A stretch of DNA of 64,000 nucleotides, taken from NCBI RefSeq assembly GCF_032854445.1, contig NW_027017957.1:248001-312000 (forward strand), in the 5' to 3' direction. The stretch is from Liolophura sinensis (lineage: Eukaryota; Mollusca; Polyplacophora; Chitonida; Chitonidae). Position 1 is the first letter of the stretch. The number at the start of each line of letters is the position of its first letter. The notes below the pieces were generated by a model. The model was not told the origin of the DNA and made no database searches. It saw only the letters and a program-made list of their open reading frames with translations. Positions 38,810 to 50,309 of this stretch are shown one piece after another. Position numbers and translations under genes: made by a program.

Positions 38810-38955
38810 ATCCAGTTCTAGGTCTAGTGCGGCCTTGAGCGAGAAGGTTTGTGAGGTACATGCCGTATAGCAGTGGTCTACATGTGGCACTGGCACTCTG
38901 GTTTCCTCAACTCATCAGTCTTAGCCTCATAATACCAGTCAAATACAAATGTACA
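38810..38955 (+). mobile_element. third SINE-like family, unit 1 copy
   Basis: Head-like 'gattcgaatccagttctag' followed by 'ggcactctggtttcctcaac' and a 'caccagtcaaat' end. The copy in unit 2 is at 44593-44760. Tail fragments of the same family occur at 52090-52165 and 53770-53850. Confidence 0.5.
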
Positions 38956-39110
38956 ACAAATCCGATTAAAATTATGTCAAACTGATCAACAAAATATTAT
39001 CTTTCTAATTTCATTGCTTGATGATTGGATGAAGTTGACTTGGAATAATAATAAACGCTTTGTAAAAATAAACCATGTAGCGTTTTAGGAAATCAAACCT
39101 GTTTTCTTAC

Positions 39111-39156
39111 TGGCTTTCAGTTTTGTTGACTTCATCATAGACTGGACCCTCTGGAG
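39111..39156 (-). CDS. receptor exon: VYDEV, unit 1, frame-altered
   Basis: 46 nt, acceptor aaagtttag, donor GCCA|GTAAGA. Encodes PEGPVYDEVNKTES. It has one extra base (GAAAGCCA against GAAGCCA) compared with the copy at 44925-44969, so it leaves in phase 2 where the copy leaves in phase 1. In phase 2 the 38468-38494 microexon would open with TAA. The exon is therefore probably skipped, or a relic, in unit 1. Confidence 0.45.
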
Positions 39157-39413
39157 CTAAACTTTAATTGTAATGAAATATTTTTCTTGTTCCTATTGTT
39201 ATTTCCCTTTTCCGATGTCAGGTAAGCGGCTTTTCACGCACAACCTATTGCAATGCACATTAATCCACTTACGACAAATTTGTGATGATTTATATGAAAG
39301 GAACGTTATACTTTGGCTGTTAAAACCTTGGAAAATATCCCCTTTTTGTGAGACTGAAAAAATAGCCACAAAAATGAGAAAACATAAAGGTTTGCTAGCA
39401 GCTATAAACTGAC

Positions 39414-39476
39414 CTTTTGCAGTTTTGCTGGTTTTCTTTGCTGTATTTAATTCTGCATAGACCCGTGCTGCTTCTT
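39414..39476 (-). CDS. receptor exon: YAEL, unit 1
   Basis: 63 nt, phase 1-1, acceptor ccttta/atttcag, donor AAAG|GTCAGT. Encodes EEAARVYAELNTAKKTSKTA then K, identical in protein to the unit 2 copy. It contributes the second half of the YEKV-x12-YAEL pair when spliced to 41231-41274. Confidence 0.8.
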
Positions 39477-41230
39477 CTGAAATTAAAGGTGATACACTGT
39501 AATGTACATGAATAAATATATGGAATTTTACCACAGACGCGATTAAACTGTGGACGAAAATTCCTGTGATTACAAGTGCTTATTTGTACCTCGTTTCACT
39601 GACCACTAAGCACTATTGAAGACAAAATCCACAATTGCTTTATAAATAAAAAAAACACCAGAAAATTGTATTTCCGGTATACTGGACATATATGAGAATC
39701 GAGGGCAACACTGGAGACGAGAACTTGCTGTGACATATTCAGGAGTCTATAAACCATAAGAATGGGGTTCACCAGATCATTACAAAGTGAAGTGAATCTT
39801 GTTGCCCATTAAAGTAGTGGCCCCTGCTTTTTTGAATTACACTATAAGCTAGGGCTATTTAAGTTCACTTGCATTGCTACCAAAATGATTTATTTTTTTA
39901 TTAAAATAGGTAAAGGGCCCAACTGTACAATACAGTACGGAAGATTTGCTCCACCTTGTAGAAGATCCGTGAGCCTCATTAGACATTTCTTACCTACTTC
40001 TTGTATCTTCTAAATTTTTCGCCCACCAAACAAAGAATTTCTCCAATCGCTGATGACAACCTTACATACGTATTTTCGGAACGGTAAGTTCACTTTGATG
40101 ACATTTTTTCAAGGTTATGTCGAATTTTATCATAAAAACTTGAGTACCAGACAGGCAATAACATCAAGGTAGAATTAATAGGCAACTGGTTTTTGTATCA
40201 ATAGTTGCAAATCAAAAGCATTAGCTAAACATGTTTATGCGTACACTATGAGAATGATTCATTACCCGTTCTGTTAGTGTTTAAGATAGAACAGAATATC
40301 ATTCAATCCTGGTTTATATATACACAACCCAACTGATATATCATAACCTGTATCTATCAAACGTTTAGTTAGATCACAATTATCCGCTTCGTACCCGGAT
40401 GTCATCTGGTCCATAGCAAACGTTTTGTCCTGTTTTCATTTCATTTTATTCACATATAGACAAATACACATATTTTTTCCAAATTAAAACATGACTCGTC
40501 TGGAACACTACCCCAGAGAGCATAATGGCCTCCTACAGAAAACACGGTTTCCGACAGGAAACATGGTCTCCAACTTGAAACACTATCTTCTGCTGGGAAA
40601 AATGATTTTGCTGCATTTCTCGCTTTGTGGCGTTTAGTATACCCTGTGTGGTTTGTGATTCTCTTGTGACTTACAATTCTTTTGTAAGTGAATATGGAAA
40701 AAGCGTTTAGAATCTCTGGCATTCTGGTTCATGAATGTGTCCAATCTGGCTTAACCCATGACATAAGCCCGTATATTCATCGTGTTGAATGAGGGCGCCA
40801 CGTTGGATATGTAAACTATTGCACCAAAATGCTGCGGAAATACATATTTTATACTGGAAAAGGCATTGCTTATGGATTTACAACTTCTTGGTTTATTGTC
40901 AGGACGTGTCACTAAAACAAGTCACATATTTTATTGACGACATTTGTTGGTCTGTGTCAAACGTTATTTTGTGAATTGGTATTGCGATTATTAACGCGGT
41001 ACGTACATACTGGTTAACGGCAGGTATAGTGATATCCATTTTGGACGCATATATTCATGTGGGTGCCATAGAGCTGACGTGTTGCTGAGGTATCAGAAAC
41101 CGTCTAAATTATGTGAGGCTTTTCGTTGATAAAAAATTGCAAGAATGAGAATTACATATATTTTGCATTAGCATACGCTGTAATAAACGCAGCGGGAGAG
41201 CTATATCCTCTTCTAACGGGGTATACTTAC

Positions 41231-41274
41231 CTGAGTTGGGCATGAGATCCACCTTTTCATAGACTCCAATTTTT
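41231..41274 (-). CDS. receptor exon: YEKV, unit 1
   Basis: 44 nt, acceptor cttttattag, donor TCAG|GTAAGT, phase 2 in and 1 out. Encodes KIGVYEKVDLMPNS. It differs from unit 2 only by Leu for Pro. It accepts the phase-2 end of the unit 2 GQISV exon, so the two 6-kb units can be spliced in series. Confidence 0.78.
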
Positions 41275-41746
41275 CTAATAAAAGATGGAAACGTATTGAC
41301 GATAAACAGCTTGATGAAATAAGCATCTTGTTCAACTGAATCTTAAGCGACGTGGTAACATCAAATCTGCAATACACTACATAAATGTATGATTACCCTT
41401 ACTAAATGTTTTAACCTGACAAAAACTGGTCTTTCACAAAATGTAAAATATTATCCGAACAGGTGAAAGAAAGGTTAACTATGAGTCTAGTTATGAACAT
41501 ACATAAAACATGGAACCGGTTATTTTATTTTCTGTAACACATAGAGGCGGACTCTTAGTTAATGATATACATGTACATGGTATAATGCTATACAACCTCA
41601 TTTCGTTGCATCCCAGATAAATGTGCCCCTGTGTTCCTGTCACGTTCATACTTTGCATATAGCCGTAGAGTACTTTTGTCTTGTATAATCAGATGTTATT
41701 CTACGTGCGTCTGAATTACAAACGCAAGAAGACAGCAAACATTTAC

Positions 41747-41852
41747 CTGGTTAGGTCTGCGGTTTCCAAGCGGCCACCGTATCCGGAGTTATAATACGTC
41801 ACTTCATCCCTAGCAAAAGCTGCATTACCAAACGTGTGCACAGAAATTTGGC
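41747..41852 (-). CDS. receptor exon: GQISV/YYNSGY, unit 2
   Basis: 106 nt, acceptor tctttacacag, donor CCAG|GTAAAT, phase 1 in and 2 out. Encodes QISVHTFGNAAFARDEVTY then YNSGYGGRLETADLT. It differs from unit 1 at about eight residues while keeping length and tyrosines. Confidence 0.68.
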
Positions 41853-41908
41853 CTGTGTAAAGACACAGACATACATAAACGCGTGAACTACCTTTACGAA
41901 ACTGTTTA

Positions 41909-41913
<5 letters not shown>

Positions 41914-41977
<64 letters not shown>
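41914..41977. repeat. (AT)n microsatellite, unit 2 only
   Basis: About 64 bp of alternating AT. Unit 1 has ordinary sequence at this place, so the tract grew or inserted after duplication. Confidence 0.95.
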
Positions 41978-41980
<3 letters not shown>

Positions 41981-42377
41981 AGCAATTTACTGTTCAAGAA
42001 GATCGTGTGAATGGCTGTAAACTTTCAACTGTTCGCTTACATTGAAATATCATTTTAACATGATTCTAAACTTACATTGCTTGCTTATCCATCAGACAAC
42101 TGTCTCAAACGTTGTTTCATGTGAGACACATGTATAACACCGTACATTACACTGGACAAAATTTGAAAATGAACCACACAGCGTGCGGTCCTTGATGGCA
42201 ATAAGCCATCAACGACATTCATGTGGCCGTTGCGTAGTCAAGTATTTGTTGCATACGTTTGTGTCCGTCTCCAATATGGTGTGCATGTCTGAACATTGTA
42301 TGTGGGAAAGATGTCAGTAACTTGCCATAATATCAGTGTTTTATGCCGAGCATTTCCGTCCCTCCATATGGAGGACA

Positions 42378-42535
42378 AAATTAACATTAATCAAAAATTA
42401 TCGATTTCGAAAAATACATTATCGATATTAATAAATCTTTATCGATAAATATCGCTAATTCATTTATCGATATGGCTAATTCATTTATCGATATGGCTAA
42501 TTCAGTTATTAATGTCTACAATTCTCGATTAATTT
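42378..42535. mobile_element. MITE-like element rich in TATCGAT, unit 2
   Basis: Copy of the element at 36292-36456. Its right end has lost the 'aaatgtt' part of the inverted repeat, while the interior TATCGAT motifs are kept. Confidence 0.5.
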
Positions 42536-43477
42536 AGCCACTCATACCTCCACGCATAAAACAGATCATTGTCGTATGGGTGAAAACTGGAGTTAAACAA
42601 AAAGAAAATAAATAGGAAAAATGTGACACATGGTGGAAAAAATTGTGCTAGCTACCTCTTTAGGGAATATAGAAGATTTCATGTGAATAAATCGGATATG
42701 GATAAAGGACCCAGTGTGAATTTCGACATCCGTATATCAGTCGCAGACTACGAGACGTTCCTAAGTCGATAACCGCAAGATCCATTCTCAAACCGAAACG
42801 TCATTTCCCAAGGAAGCCATATGCAGAAAGCTGATCAGAGCAAACATAAAGCGTTAGAAATGGCAGGACGTCGCGTTGCTCGGTTTGGCTTCATATAGAT
42901 TGTTTCATGGGCCATTCATGGTGTGCATTTTTTGCACAACTGGTATATCCAGCTTGAGTGGGGAAATGTAACGAGATTACAGTGTTCATGAAAATCCATT
43001 ATTGCACTTAGTCCTATATGGGGGTAAATCTAAAAACAATTGCCCAATTGCCATTAGTTTTAAACACGCACAAGTTGAGATGATAGGCAAGATGTATGGT
43101 AAGTTTCATAAAAATCGGCGCAGTTGTTTTGGGGAAGAGATGCATGGACAAAATCATATCTACAGACGGACGTACGAACAGACAGGATTATATATTACAG
43201 TAAGCCTCCTAACGCCTTCGAGCGTAGGGGATGGCGGGGGCGGGGTGGGGTGTATAGTAATGATATATACTTATATACATTAATCATACAAAATCTTCAA
43301 CTCTAAAAATTCGATTTTTTCAGGGTTTTTTTTACTTCAGTTTGTGCAATTTTGCCTAGTGTAATATGAAAAAGAATATCAGACATGTTTATCCTCACTA
43401 TTTAATACTTCATATATATTATTGACATTATATCTAGTTATATGTTAGTTTCAGACAAGTAGAGAGGTCATTTTTAG

Positions 43478-43878
43478 AAAGTGGATTAAGTAACAAGTAT
43501 TATCGTTAAAAGGTATTACACTTTCTGAATATAGCACAGATCCTAGTGCTGAAATTTAGTTGAAACAACTGCGGGTTTCGAACCAGCGACCTCAGAGCCA
43601 GGCACCAAATCACCAGCAATACATGTCAACCACCTAGATCACTCGACCAATAAGTCTTCCACTAAAAAAAAAGGTAGTTGACCGGTAGAGTTTACAGCGA
43701 ACATGCATTACCCCTCTGATGATCACAAATGACACAATTCCCTTAGACGAATATATTAGACAAGTACAGATGTGGTTCGAACCCGCAGTGGTCTCAGCCA
43801 AATTTCAGCACTAGAATCTGTGCTATATTCAGGAAGTGTAATCCCTATTAACGATAATACTGTTAATTAATCCACTTT
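43478..43878. mobile_element. foldback/MITE element with ~85-bp inverted arms
   Basis: The left arm begins AAAGTGGATTAA and the right arm ends TTAATCCACTTT. Arms share 'attatcgtta', 'tacactttctgaatatagc' and 'agcacagat..tagtgctgaaattt'. The interior holds B-box-like 'ggttcgaaccc' sequences in both orientations. It is absent from unit 1, where a 1.2-kb segment with the GK-rich exon stands instead. No flanking duplication was recognised. Confidence 0.75.
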
Positions 43879-43886
43879 TCGTTTCC

Positions 43887-43913
43887 CTGGCTCTGGGGTG
43901 AAACCACCCTTAG
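43887..43913 (-). pseudogene. microexon copy with lost donor, unit 2
   Basis: Copy of 38468-38494. The donor position reads GGGAAAC instead of GGTAAAC, so normal splicing is not expected. It lies nine bases from the foldback element. Confidence 0.3.
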
Positions 43914-44592
43914 CTTTACCGACGGCACAATGTAAAAAAGACAAAAATGAAATACAACCTGATTCACAATTCATTAATGTATTGTATAAGAACAAATCAG
44001 GTGATAAAAAGAACTACAACCCACAGAGTACATCCAGAGCAGCGACCAGCGTTGTTCCATGAAATGTAAATCTTGCCAATGTACGTCAGTATTACTTTAA
44101 CTGTTTATGTAGATACTTAAATAGAGGCAAGCCGTAAGCCCCTATGACCAGAGTCTAAGCAAAATTAGATTTAAAAATTCCAGTGATGTCAATTGTGATT
44201 TGATAGACGTCTCCGGTCTAAAATTACTTAAAATGCTGTGGTATAATCACATATAACAAATATTTTTTACGTGAAGCCATTGTATACCAATCAGACCTCG
44301 GTGGTGCTTAGTCCACCAGAATGTTGGTTTATGCAAAATGCATGTACAATATAAAACAATACATATAGAGTAAGACCAGAATCCTGAAGGAAAACGGTCA
44401 CATGAAGCCAGTGAAATCCGGTCTGTCGTCAATTTGTACCAGGGTTTTACTCTAACAATTCATTAAATAGGAGCAACTCACGCATCCCCTACCGTCGCGG
44501 ACTTACAACTGATGCAGTGCTGTCTGAAGTAAGGAATTTAGTACTGTTCTGTCCCCAGCTAAACGGCTAATGATAAATAATGCTGCAGACAC

Positions 44593-44760
44593 GAATCCTT
44601 CTCTAACTCTAGTGTGGCCTTGTTTGTCAGATACATGCCGTTGAGCGGTGGTCTCCACATGGCATTGGCACTCTGGTTTCCTCAACTCATAAGCCTGAAC
44701 GCCTTATACAAGTGATACGTTCTTGTGCACGGCAAGAAACACCAGTCAATTAAAGAAATA
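44593..44760 (+). mobile_element. third SINE-like family, unit 2 copy
   Basis: Copy of 38810-38955, with a more complete end: 'cctgaacgcc', 'cacggcaagaaacaccagtc', AT-rich tail. Confidence 0.5.
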
Positions 44761-44924
44761 CCACAAATCCCATTAAAATTATATCTAACTGGTGAACAAA
44801 CTTCTATTCTTCTAATTCCATTGCTTAATGAATGGATGAAGTCCTCTTGGAATAATAATAAACGCTTGGCAGAAATAATATGTCAACTATGTGTCGTGTA
44901 AAGAAATTAAGCCTGTTTTCTTAC

Positions 44925-44969
44925 TGGCTTCAGTTTTGTTGACTTCATCATACACTGGACCATCTGGAG
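44925..44969 (-). CDS. receptor exon: VYDEV, unit 2
   Basis: 45 nt, acceptor aataattttcag, donor GCCA|GTAAGA, phase 1-1. Encodes PDGPVYDEVNKTEA. It fits in frame after the YAEL exon and before GQISV. A YDEV motif is a plausible SH2 docking site. Confidence 0.68.
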
Positions 44970-45233
44970 CTGAAAATTATTTGTAATAAAACATTTTTCA
45001 TGTTGTTCTTGTTATTTTCCATTTCCCATGGCAGGTAAACGAATTTTCTTTCACAACGTATTGCAACATACAATAATCTACTCATGACAAATTTGAAATG
45101 TTTAATATGAAAGGAACGTTATACTTTGGCTGTTAAAGCCTTGGAAAATTTCCCCTTTTTGTGAGATTGAAAAAAACAAAACAAAAACACTAATGAGAAA
45201 ACATAAAGGTTTGCTAGCAGCTATAAAACTGAC

Positions 45234-45296
45234 CTTTTGCAGTTTTGCTGGTTTTCTTTGCTGTATTTAATTCTGCATAGACCCGTGCTGCTTCTT
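45234..45296 (-). CDS. receptor exon: YAEL, unit 2
   Basis: 63 nt, phase 1-1, same splice sites and protein as 39414-39476. The about 140 bp around it are nearly identical between units, more so than most flanking intron, which suggests constraint or conversion. Confidence 0.8.
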
Positions 45297-45721
45297 CTGA
45301 AATTAAAGATGATACACTGTAATGTTTATGAATAAATATATGGAATTTCACCACAGACGCGAATAAACTGTCCACTAAAATTTCTTTGAATACAGGTGCT
45401 TATTTGTACCTCGTTTCACTGACCACTAAGCAGTATTGAAGACAAAATCCACGAATGCTTTATAAATAAGAAACACCAGTAAATTGTATTTGCGGTATAC
45501 TGGACATATATGAGCATCGAGGGCAACACTGGAGACGAGAACTTGCTGTAACATATTTCGGAGTCTATAAACCATAAGAGCGTTGTTCACCACTTTATTA
45601 CAAAGTGAAGTGAATCTTGTTGCCCATTAAAGTAGTGGTCTCTGCCGTTTTGAATTACACTATAAGCTATGGCTATTTAAGATCACTTGCAGTGCTAGTC
45701 AAATGATTTATAATTTTTATT

Positions 45722-45981
45722 GGCCTCCGTGGCTCTGTCGGTTAGCGCGCTAGCGCATCCTAATGACCCAGGAGCCTCTCACCAATGCGGTTGCTGTGAG
45801 TTCAAGTCCAACTCATGATGGCTTCCTCTCCGACCGTAAGTGGGAAGGTCTGCCAGCAACCTGCGGATGGTCGTGAGTTTCCCCTGGGCTTTGCCCGGTT
45901 TCCACCCACCATAATGCTGGCCGCCATCGTATAAGCGAAATATTCTTGAGAACGGCGTAAAACACCAATTAAATAAATAAA
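45722..45981 (+). mobile_element. tRNA-headed SINE, full length, unit 2 only
   Basis: Complete head, core and tail, flanked by perfect TATAATTTTTATT (45709-45721, 45982-45994). Unit 1 has an uninterrupted, slightly different site near 39886. Confidence 0.93.
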
Positions 45982-47185
45982 TATAATTTTTATTAAAATA
46001 GGGAAAGGCCCCAACTCTGCGATACAGTAAGGGAGATTGGCTCCATCTTGTTGAGGACCAGTGAGCCTCATTAGATATTTGTTACCTACTTCCTGTATCT
46101 TCTAAAGTTCTCACCAACAAAGGTAAGAATTTCACCAATTTCTGATGAAAACTTTACATACGTATTCTCGGAACGGTAAATTCGCTTTGATGACATTTTT
46201 AAAGGTTATGTCAAAATTTATCCTAAAAACTGGAGTACCAGACAGGCAATAACATCAAGGTAAAATTTATAGGACATTGGATTTTGTATCGATAGTTGTA
46301 AATCCAAAACATCAGCTAAACAGGTTTATGCGTACAGCAAGAGGATTACTCATTATCCACATCATTCGATTTATTCTCGTTTAAATCTAGCTTAACTGCT
46401 TACCTCTATTAATCCAACTGATGTATCAGAACCTGTATCTGTCAAATGTTTAGTTACAGCACAATTATCCGCGTCGTACCCGGATATCGTCTGTCCCTAG
46501 CAAACGTTTTGTCTTGTTTATCGAAGTTAAAAAAATGACTCGTCTGGAATATTACCCCGGAAAGCATTATAGCATTATACGAAATTCATGGTTTCTGATT
46601 TGAAACATGGTCTCCGACTGGAAACATGTTTTCCAACTTGAAACACGGTCTTCTACTGGAAACAGGATATTGCTACATGTCTCGCCTTGAGGCGTTTGGT
46701 ATATTCTATGTGTTTTGTGACTCTCTTATTCAACGTCACAATTCATTAGTGTAAGAAACTCGTAGGACAAGGTTATTTTATCGAGGGCCTTCACTCTGTT
46801 TTTAAACTTTTAGAATGAGTACAATTTTCTCTGGCACTTTGCTTCATAAATGTGTCCTATTTAACGCTGGATATGTAAACTGTTGAAGCCAAAATGCTGC
46901 GGAGATACATATTTTATTATCTATTTTTTTTGTGGCTTGTGTGAAACGTCATTTTTGGAATTGGTAATGTGATTATTGACCTGGTACATACATACTGGTA
47001 AAACGCTGATATAGGGATGTCCATTTTGACGCATGTGAGTGTCGTTGAACTGACGCGTTGCTGAGATATCAGAGACCGTCTAAATTATGTCAGCTTTTTC
47101 GTTTATAAACAAATTTCAAGAATAAGCAGACGCTGTTCTAAACGCAGACGGAGAGCTGTAACCTTTTCTAACGAGGTATACTTAC

Positions 47186-47229
47186 CTGAGTTGGGCATGG
47201 GATCCACCTTTTCATAGACTCCAATTTTT
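47186..47229 (-). CDS. receptor exon: YEKV, unit 2
   Basis: 44 nt, acceptor ttttttactag, donor TCAG|GTAAGT, phase 2 in and 1 out. Encodes KIGVYEKVDPMPNS. It accepts the phase-2 end of the 51553-51577 microexon, forming a Gln codon at the junction. Confidence 0.78.
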
Positions 47230-47480
47230 CTAGTAAAAAATGGGAATGTATTGACGATAAACATTTTGATGAAATAAGCATCTTGTTCAATGGAATCTTA
47301 AGCATTCAATAACTACAACAATACACTACACGAAGTGGATGATTACCGCTGAGTGTAAAAGTTACTAAATGTTTCAACGCGAAAGAAAATATTGCTTTAA
47401 CATGTGAAAACATGTTAACTTTGAGTCTAGTTATGAACAGATATAATACATGAAACCGGTATTTATATTTTTTGTAACAA

Positions 47481-50309
47481 ATTGTTTTTGCAATTAAACT
47501 AAGATTTACGAAAATGTTCATTCTTGGGTTTATTTTGTTCTGTGATTGTTGAAAAATGACCTCTCTTAGATATCCAACGTAAATTTAATGTCAACACTTA
47601 AACAAGGATCGGCTCAATGCTAGCAAACTAACTTTGATCGACAGATTTCTGACAAAAGAATTGAGGATCGAAAATTTTGTCGCAGGGAATATCACAAGCG
47701 ACCAAAGTCATGGGAGTAAAATATTTTGATCAAAGAAAAAAAAATAGTCAGTGGAAAAAATATGGTCAGCAAAAAAACAAAGATTTGGTCGAATCCTCAG
47801 AATTTTCCCCCTAATTATGGTAAAGTCTGAAACTGGTACCATTTGGTGTTCTCCACACCAGAGTGATGAAATATTGCCCATTGTTCACATACAGAAGTCT
47901 TGAATACTGCGTGAGCTTTGACATTAAGAGACATGACTTTTTTCTGTTGTTTTACCACAACTAATGGGGCGAACAAACACTGAAAGGTCGAAATGACTAG
48001 ATATGTTTGGACATGAAATCTTGAGCAATATTCAATTTTCTAACACATAAAACAATGACGCCTTTGCAAATCCACACAGTTCATGACATGTCCAGGCAGA
48101 ATCCCCAGTGATACTGATAGTATTTAGTAGAGGTTTGTAAGTATGTATAAGAAAAAGATCCCTTCTTTAGTCCCGTGCCATTATAATAGTTTTAAAACAA
48201 ATTTGGTAAAGATTTGTCCTTTTTAATAGTTCTGAAAATGAAGACTTTCTTTGGTCGCCAGAACCGGGTTAAACTGAGCATTAAAAGATTTGTCAAAACA
48301 TCCACAACCATTATGATTGCATTTTAATGGTTGTCAGTATAGGGCAAAGGTAGCCAGTACTATTGGTCGAAGCAACTCCAAATAAAATTCCCACTGTTTG
48401 AGCGGGGCGAATTAAAAGACAAAAAGATATCTTCATGGCACAGAGTAATCAAGTAAGGGAGAAGTTGCGTGTGACCTCATGGGGTGGGGAAAGCTTGGAG
48501 TAAAGGTGTGGCACGAGGTTTTTGTGCCGTGTTCTTAGCTTTTGGAAACGCTTTTCTTCGCCGATAGGCATATAAATAGATACACATAATAGAAATGAAG
48601 TGTTCAAACCATTTCACAATTGTGCAGTGCGAGGAGTTCGACACTACACGGTACAGCGTATGTCACTCCGGGCCAATCAGGTGATAGTATGCCATGTGGC
48701 TTTGTTTTCTCCTTGTTTCCGAAACGTGTTACGGAATCAACGTCAGTAGCTTTCACCTGAATGATTGATACTTTATGGAAAGAAACGACTGCTGCGCATT
48801 CTCTTTATTTAAGTGATGGATTTATCAGTGGACGAACCGGACCGTTTTTATCAGATAAACAGGCTACGATTATAAAAGGTAATGACAGTTGTAACTGGTA
48901 TTGTCGTGAGCAGAAATAAAGACAGAAAACAGCTTCTGTCCATAAGTGAATACATCGTCTTCAAATATTTGTTAGACTGGGAAATGAAGTTGTATACTAA
49001 GGACAGTTAAGTAACTGCTTAAGAATCTTCTGGTCAGTTGTAAACAGGTAAAGTTTGAGTTGATATATTGGTCACGTGACAGGGGACTCGTCGTCAGCAG
49101 AGTCATTGAAAGAATCTGCTTTTTCCCAGTAACTTTGCCCTTATCCATGTAGAAAAACTACTTCACTGGTATTCAACTCAAATAAATAAGCCTTGATCAT
49201 CATTCTTTGTTAAATTAACTTTCTTTTTCTTGCATTCTATTACACAAAATGTTCTGTAAATTATGTAAAAGGTTGTTTTCAATACACAGAAGTAAACATT
49301 AAGGTGAAGTTAAAGTTGGTTATAAACACATGCATTTTTCTTTTATTTTTTAAACTTAGGGTGGCACAGAAACTGACCTTATATACTGGACATGACAAAA
49401 TGTCTGCCACATAAATTTGTTGACCTTTTAGAGGCTTAACTTGATTAGCATGAGAAACTGAATGAATGAATGAAAGAATGAATGATTATGGCTCAATGTC
49501 ACGTCGGCAATATTTTAGCCATATTGTGGCGGGAACAAGGTTACACCATGAGACTGTGAATGGCCTTCGACTTGATGGAGACATTCAAAATAAAATAGAA
49601 AAGAATAACATGGTTAAAAGCAGTTAAAAACAACCAAACCTCGACGAGAAATTGAGGTAGGTTAGCTGAAGACAGCGTGACAAGGTCAAAGTAACGATTT
49701 TGTTGTATTGGGACACAGAGTGATTGGTGTTACAAGACTGAGTGAAGGACCCATCTTCAATTTTTGTCATTATAACCCGTTGTCATGGATATGAAAAGGA
49801 TAATAGCAGGAAGATAAAAACAATGGCTAACATCTGGCTCAAATGGAGTTTGAAAGTCAGCTCAATCCACGCATAAATTTCTCATATTTAACGAATCAAC
49901 TGATTCTTTATCATTGGTTTTTAATGCAATAACAGCTTCGAATAATGTCAGATCATTTTCCAATACCACAAGGATATAAAAAAAAAATTCAGATGTACAT
50001 AGTTTCTTTTCACTTTTTATTATTATTTGTTGTATCTGTTGTACGATAGCTGAGAAAGTGACAAAAACCATACCTTGTGGGTATCTTTCCATCTGGAACA
50101 ACATTTCAGGACATAAAAAGGGCGATCTTAGTTATGGCATTTCGACTGGCTTAAGAAAGGCGAAAGGTAACATTGTTTTTAGACAGAACACCAGTCACCT
50201 GTTTTTCCTCAATGGGAATGCTTTTTATACAATGATAGTGGTGTGTTTTGTACTGCAGACTTACGGCCAGCGCCCAGGGTTTCGTCCTTCCCATGAAGAT
50301 ATTTCATCC
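47481..50309. other. intron of the receptor gene, no exon seen
   Basis: Between the two duplicated regions. The segment 49455-49700 looks like another SINE-type repeat in reverse (GAATGAATGAATGATTATGG, then 'cggcaatattttagcc'). Nothing else was recognised. Confidence 0.45.

Larger units (their letters stand above)
35505..41542. repeat. 6-kb tandem duplication, unit 1
   Basis: Aligns block by block with 41543-47480; both begin 'ggcggactcttag'. It contains receptor exons GQISV, GK-rich, YAEL, VYDEV and YEKV. Private differences include a SINE at 36477-36628, a 1.2-kb segment with the GK-rich exon (about 37280-38450), and no (AT)n tract where unit 2 has one. Confidence 0.9.
41543..47480. repeat. 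6-kb tandem duplication, unit 2
   Basis: Partner of 35505-41542. Private features are the (AT)n tract at about 41914-41977, a foldback element at 43478-43878, and a full SINE at 45722-45981. Confidence 0.9.

Noticed and set aside
43560-43800. Possible tRNA from 'ggttcgaaccc' in the foldback element
   Set aside because: Only B-box-like words are present, in both orientations, inside an inverted-repeat element; no acceptor stem or anticodon arm could be drawn.
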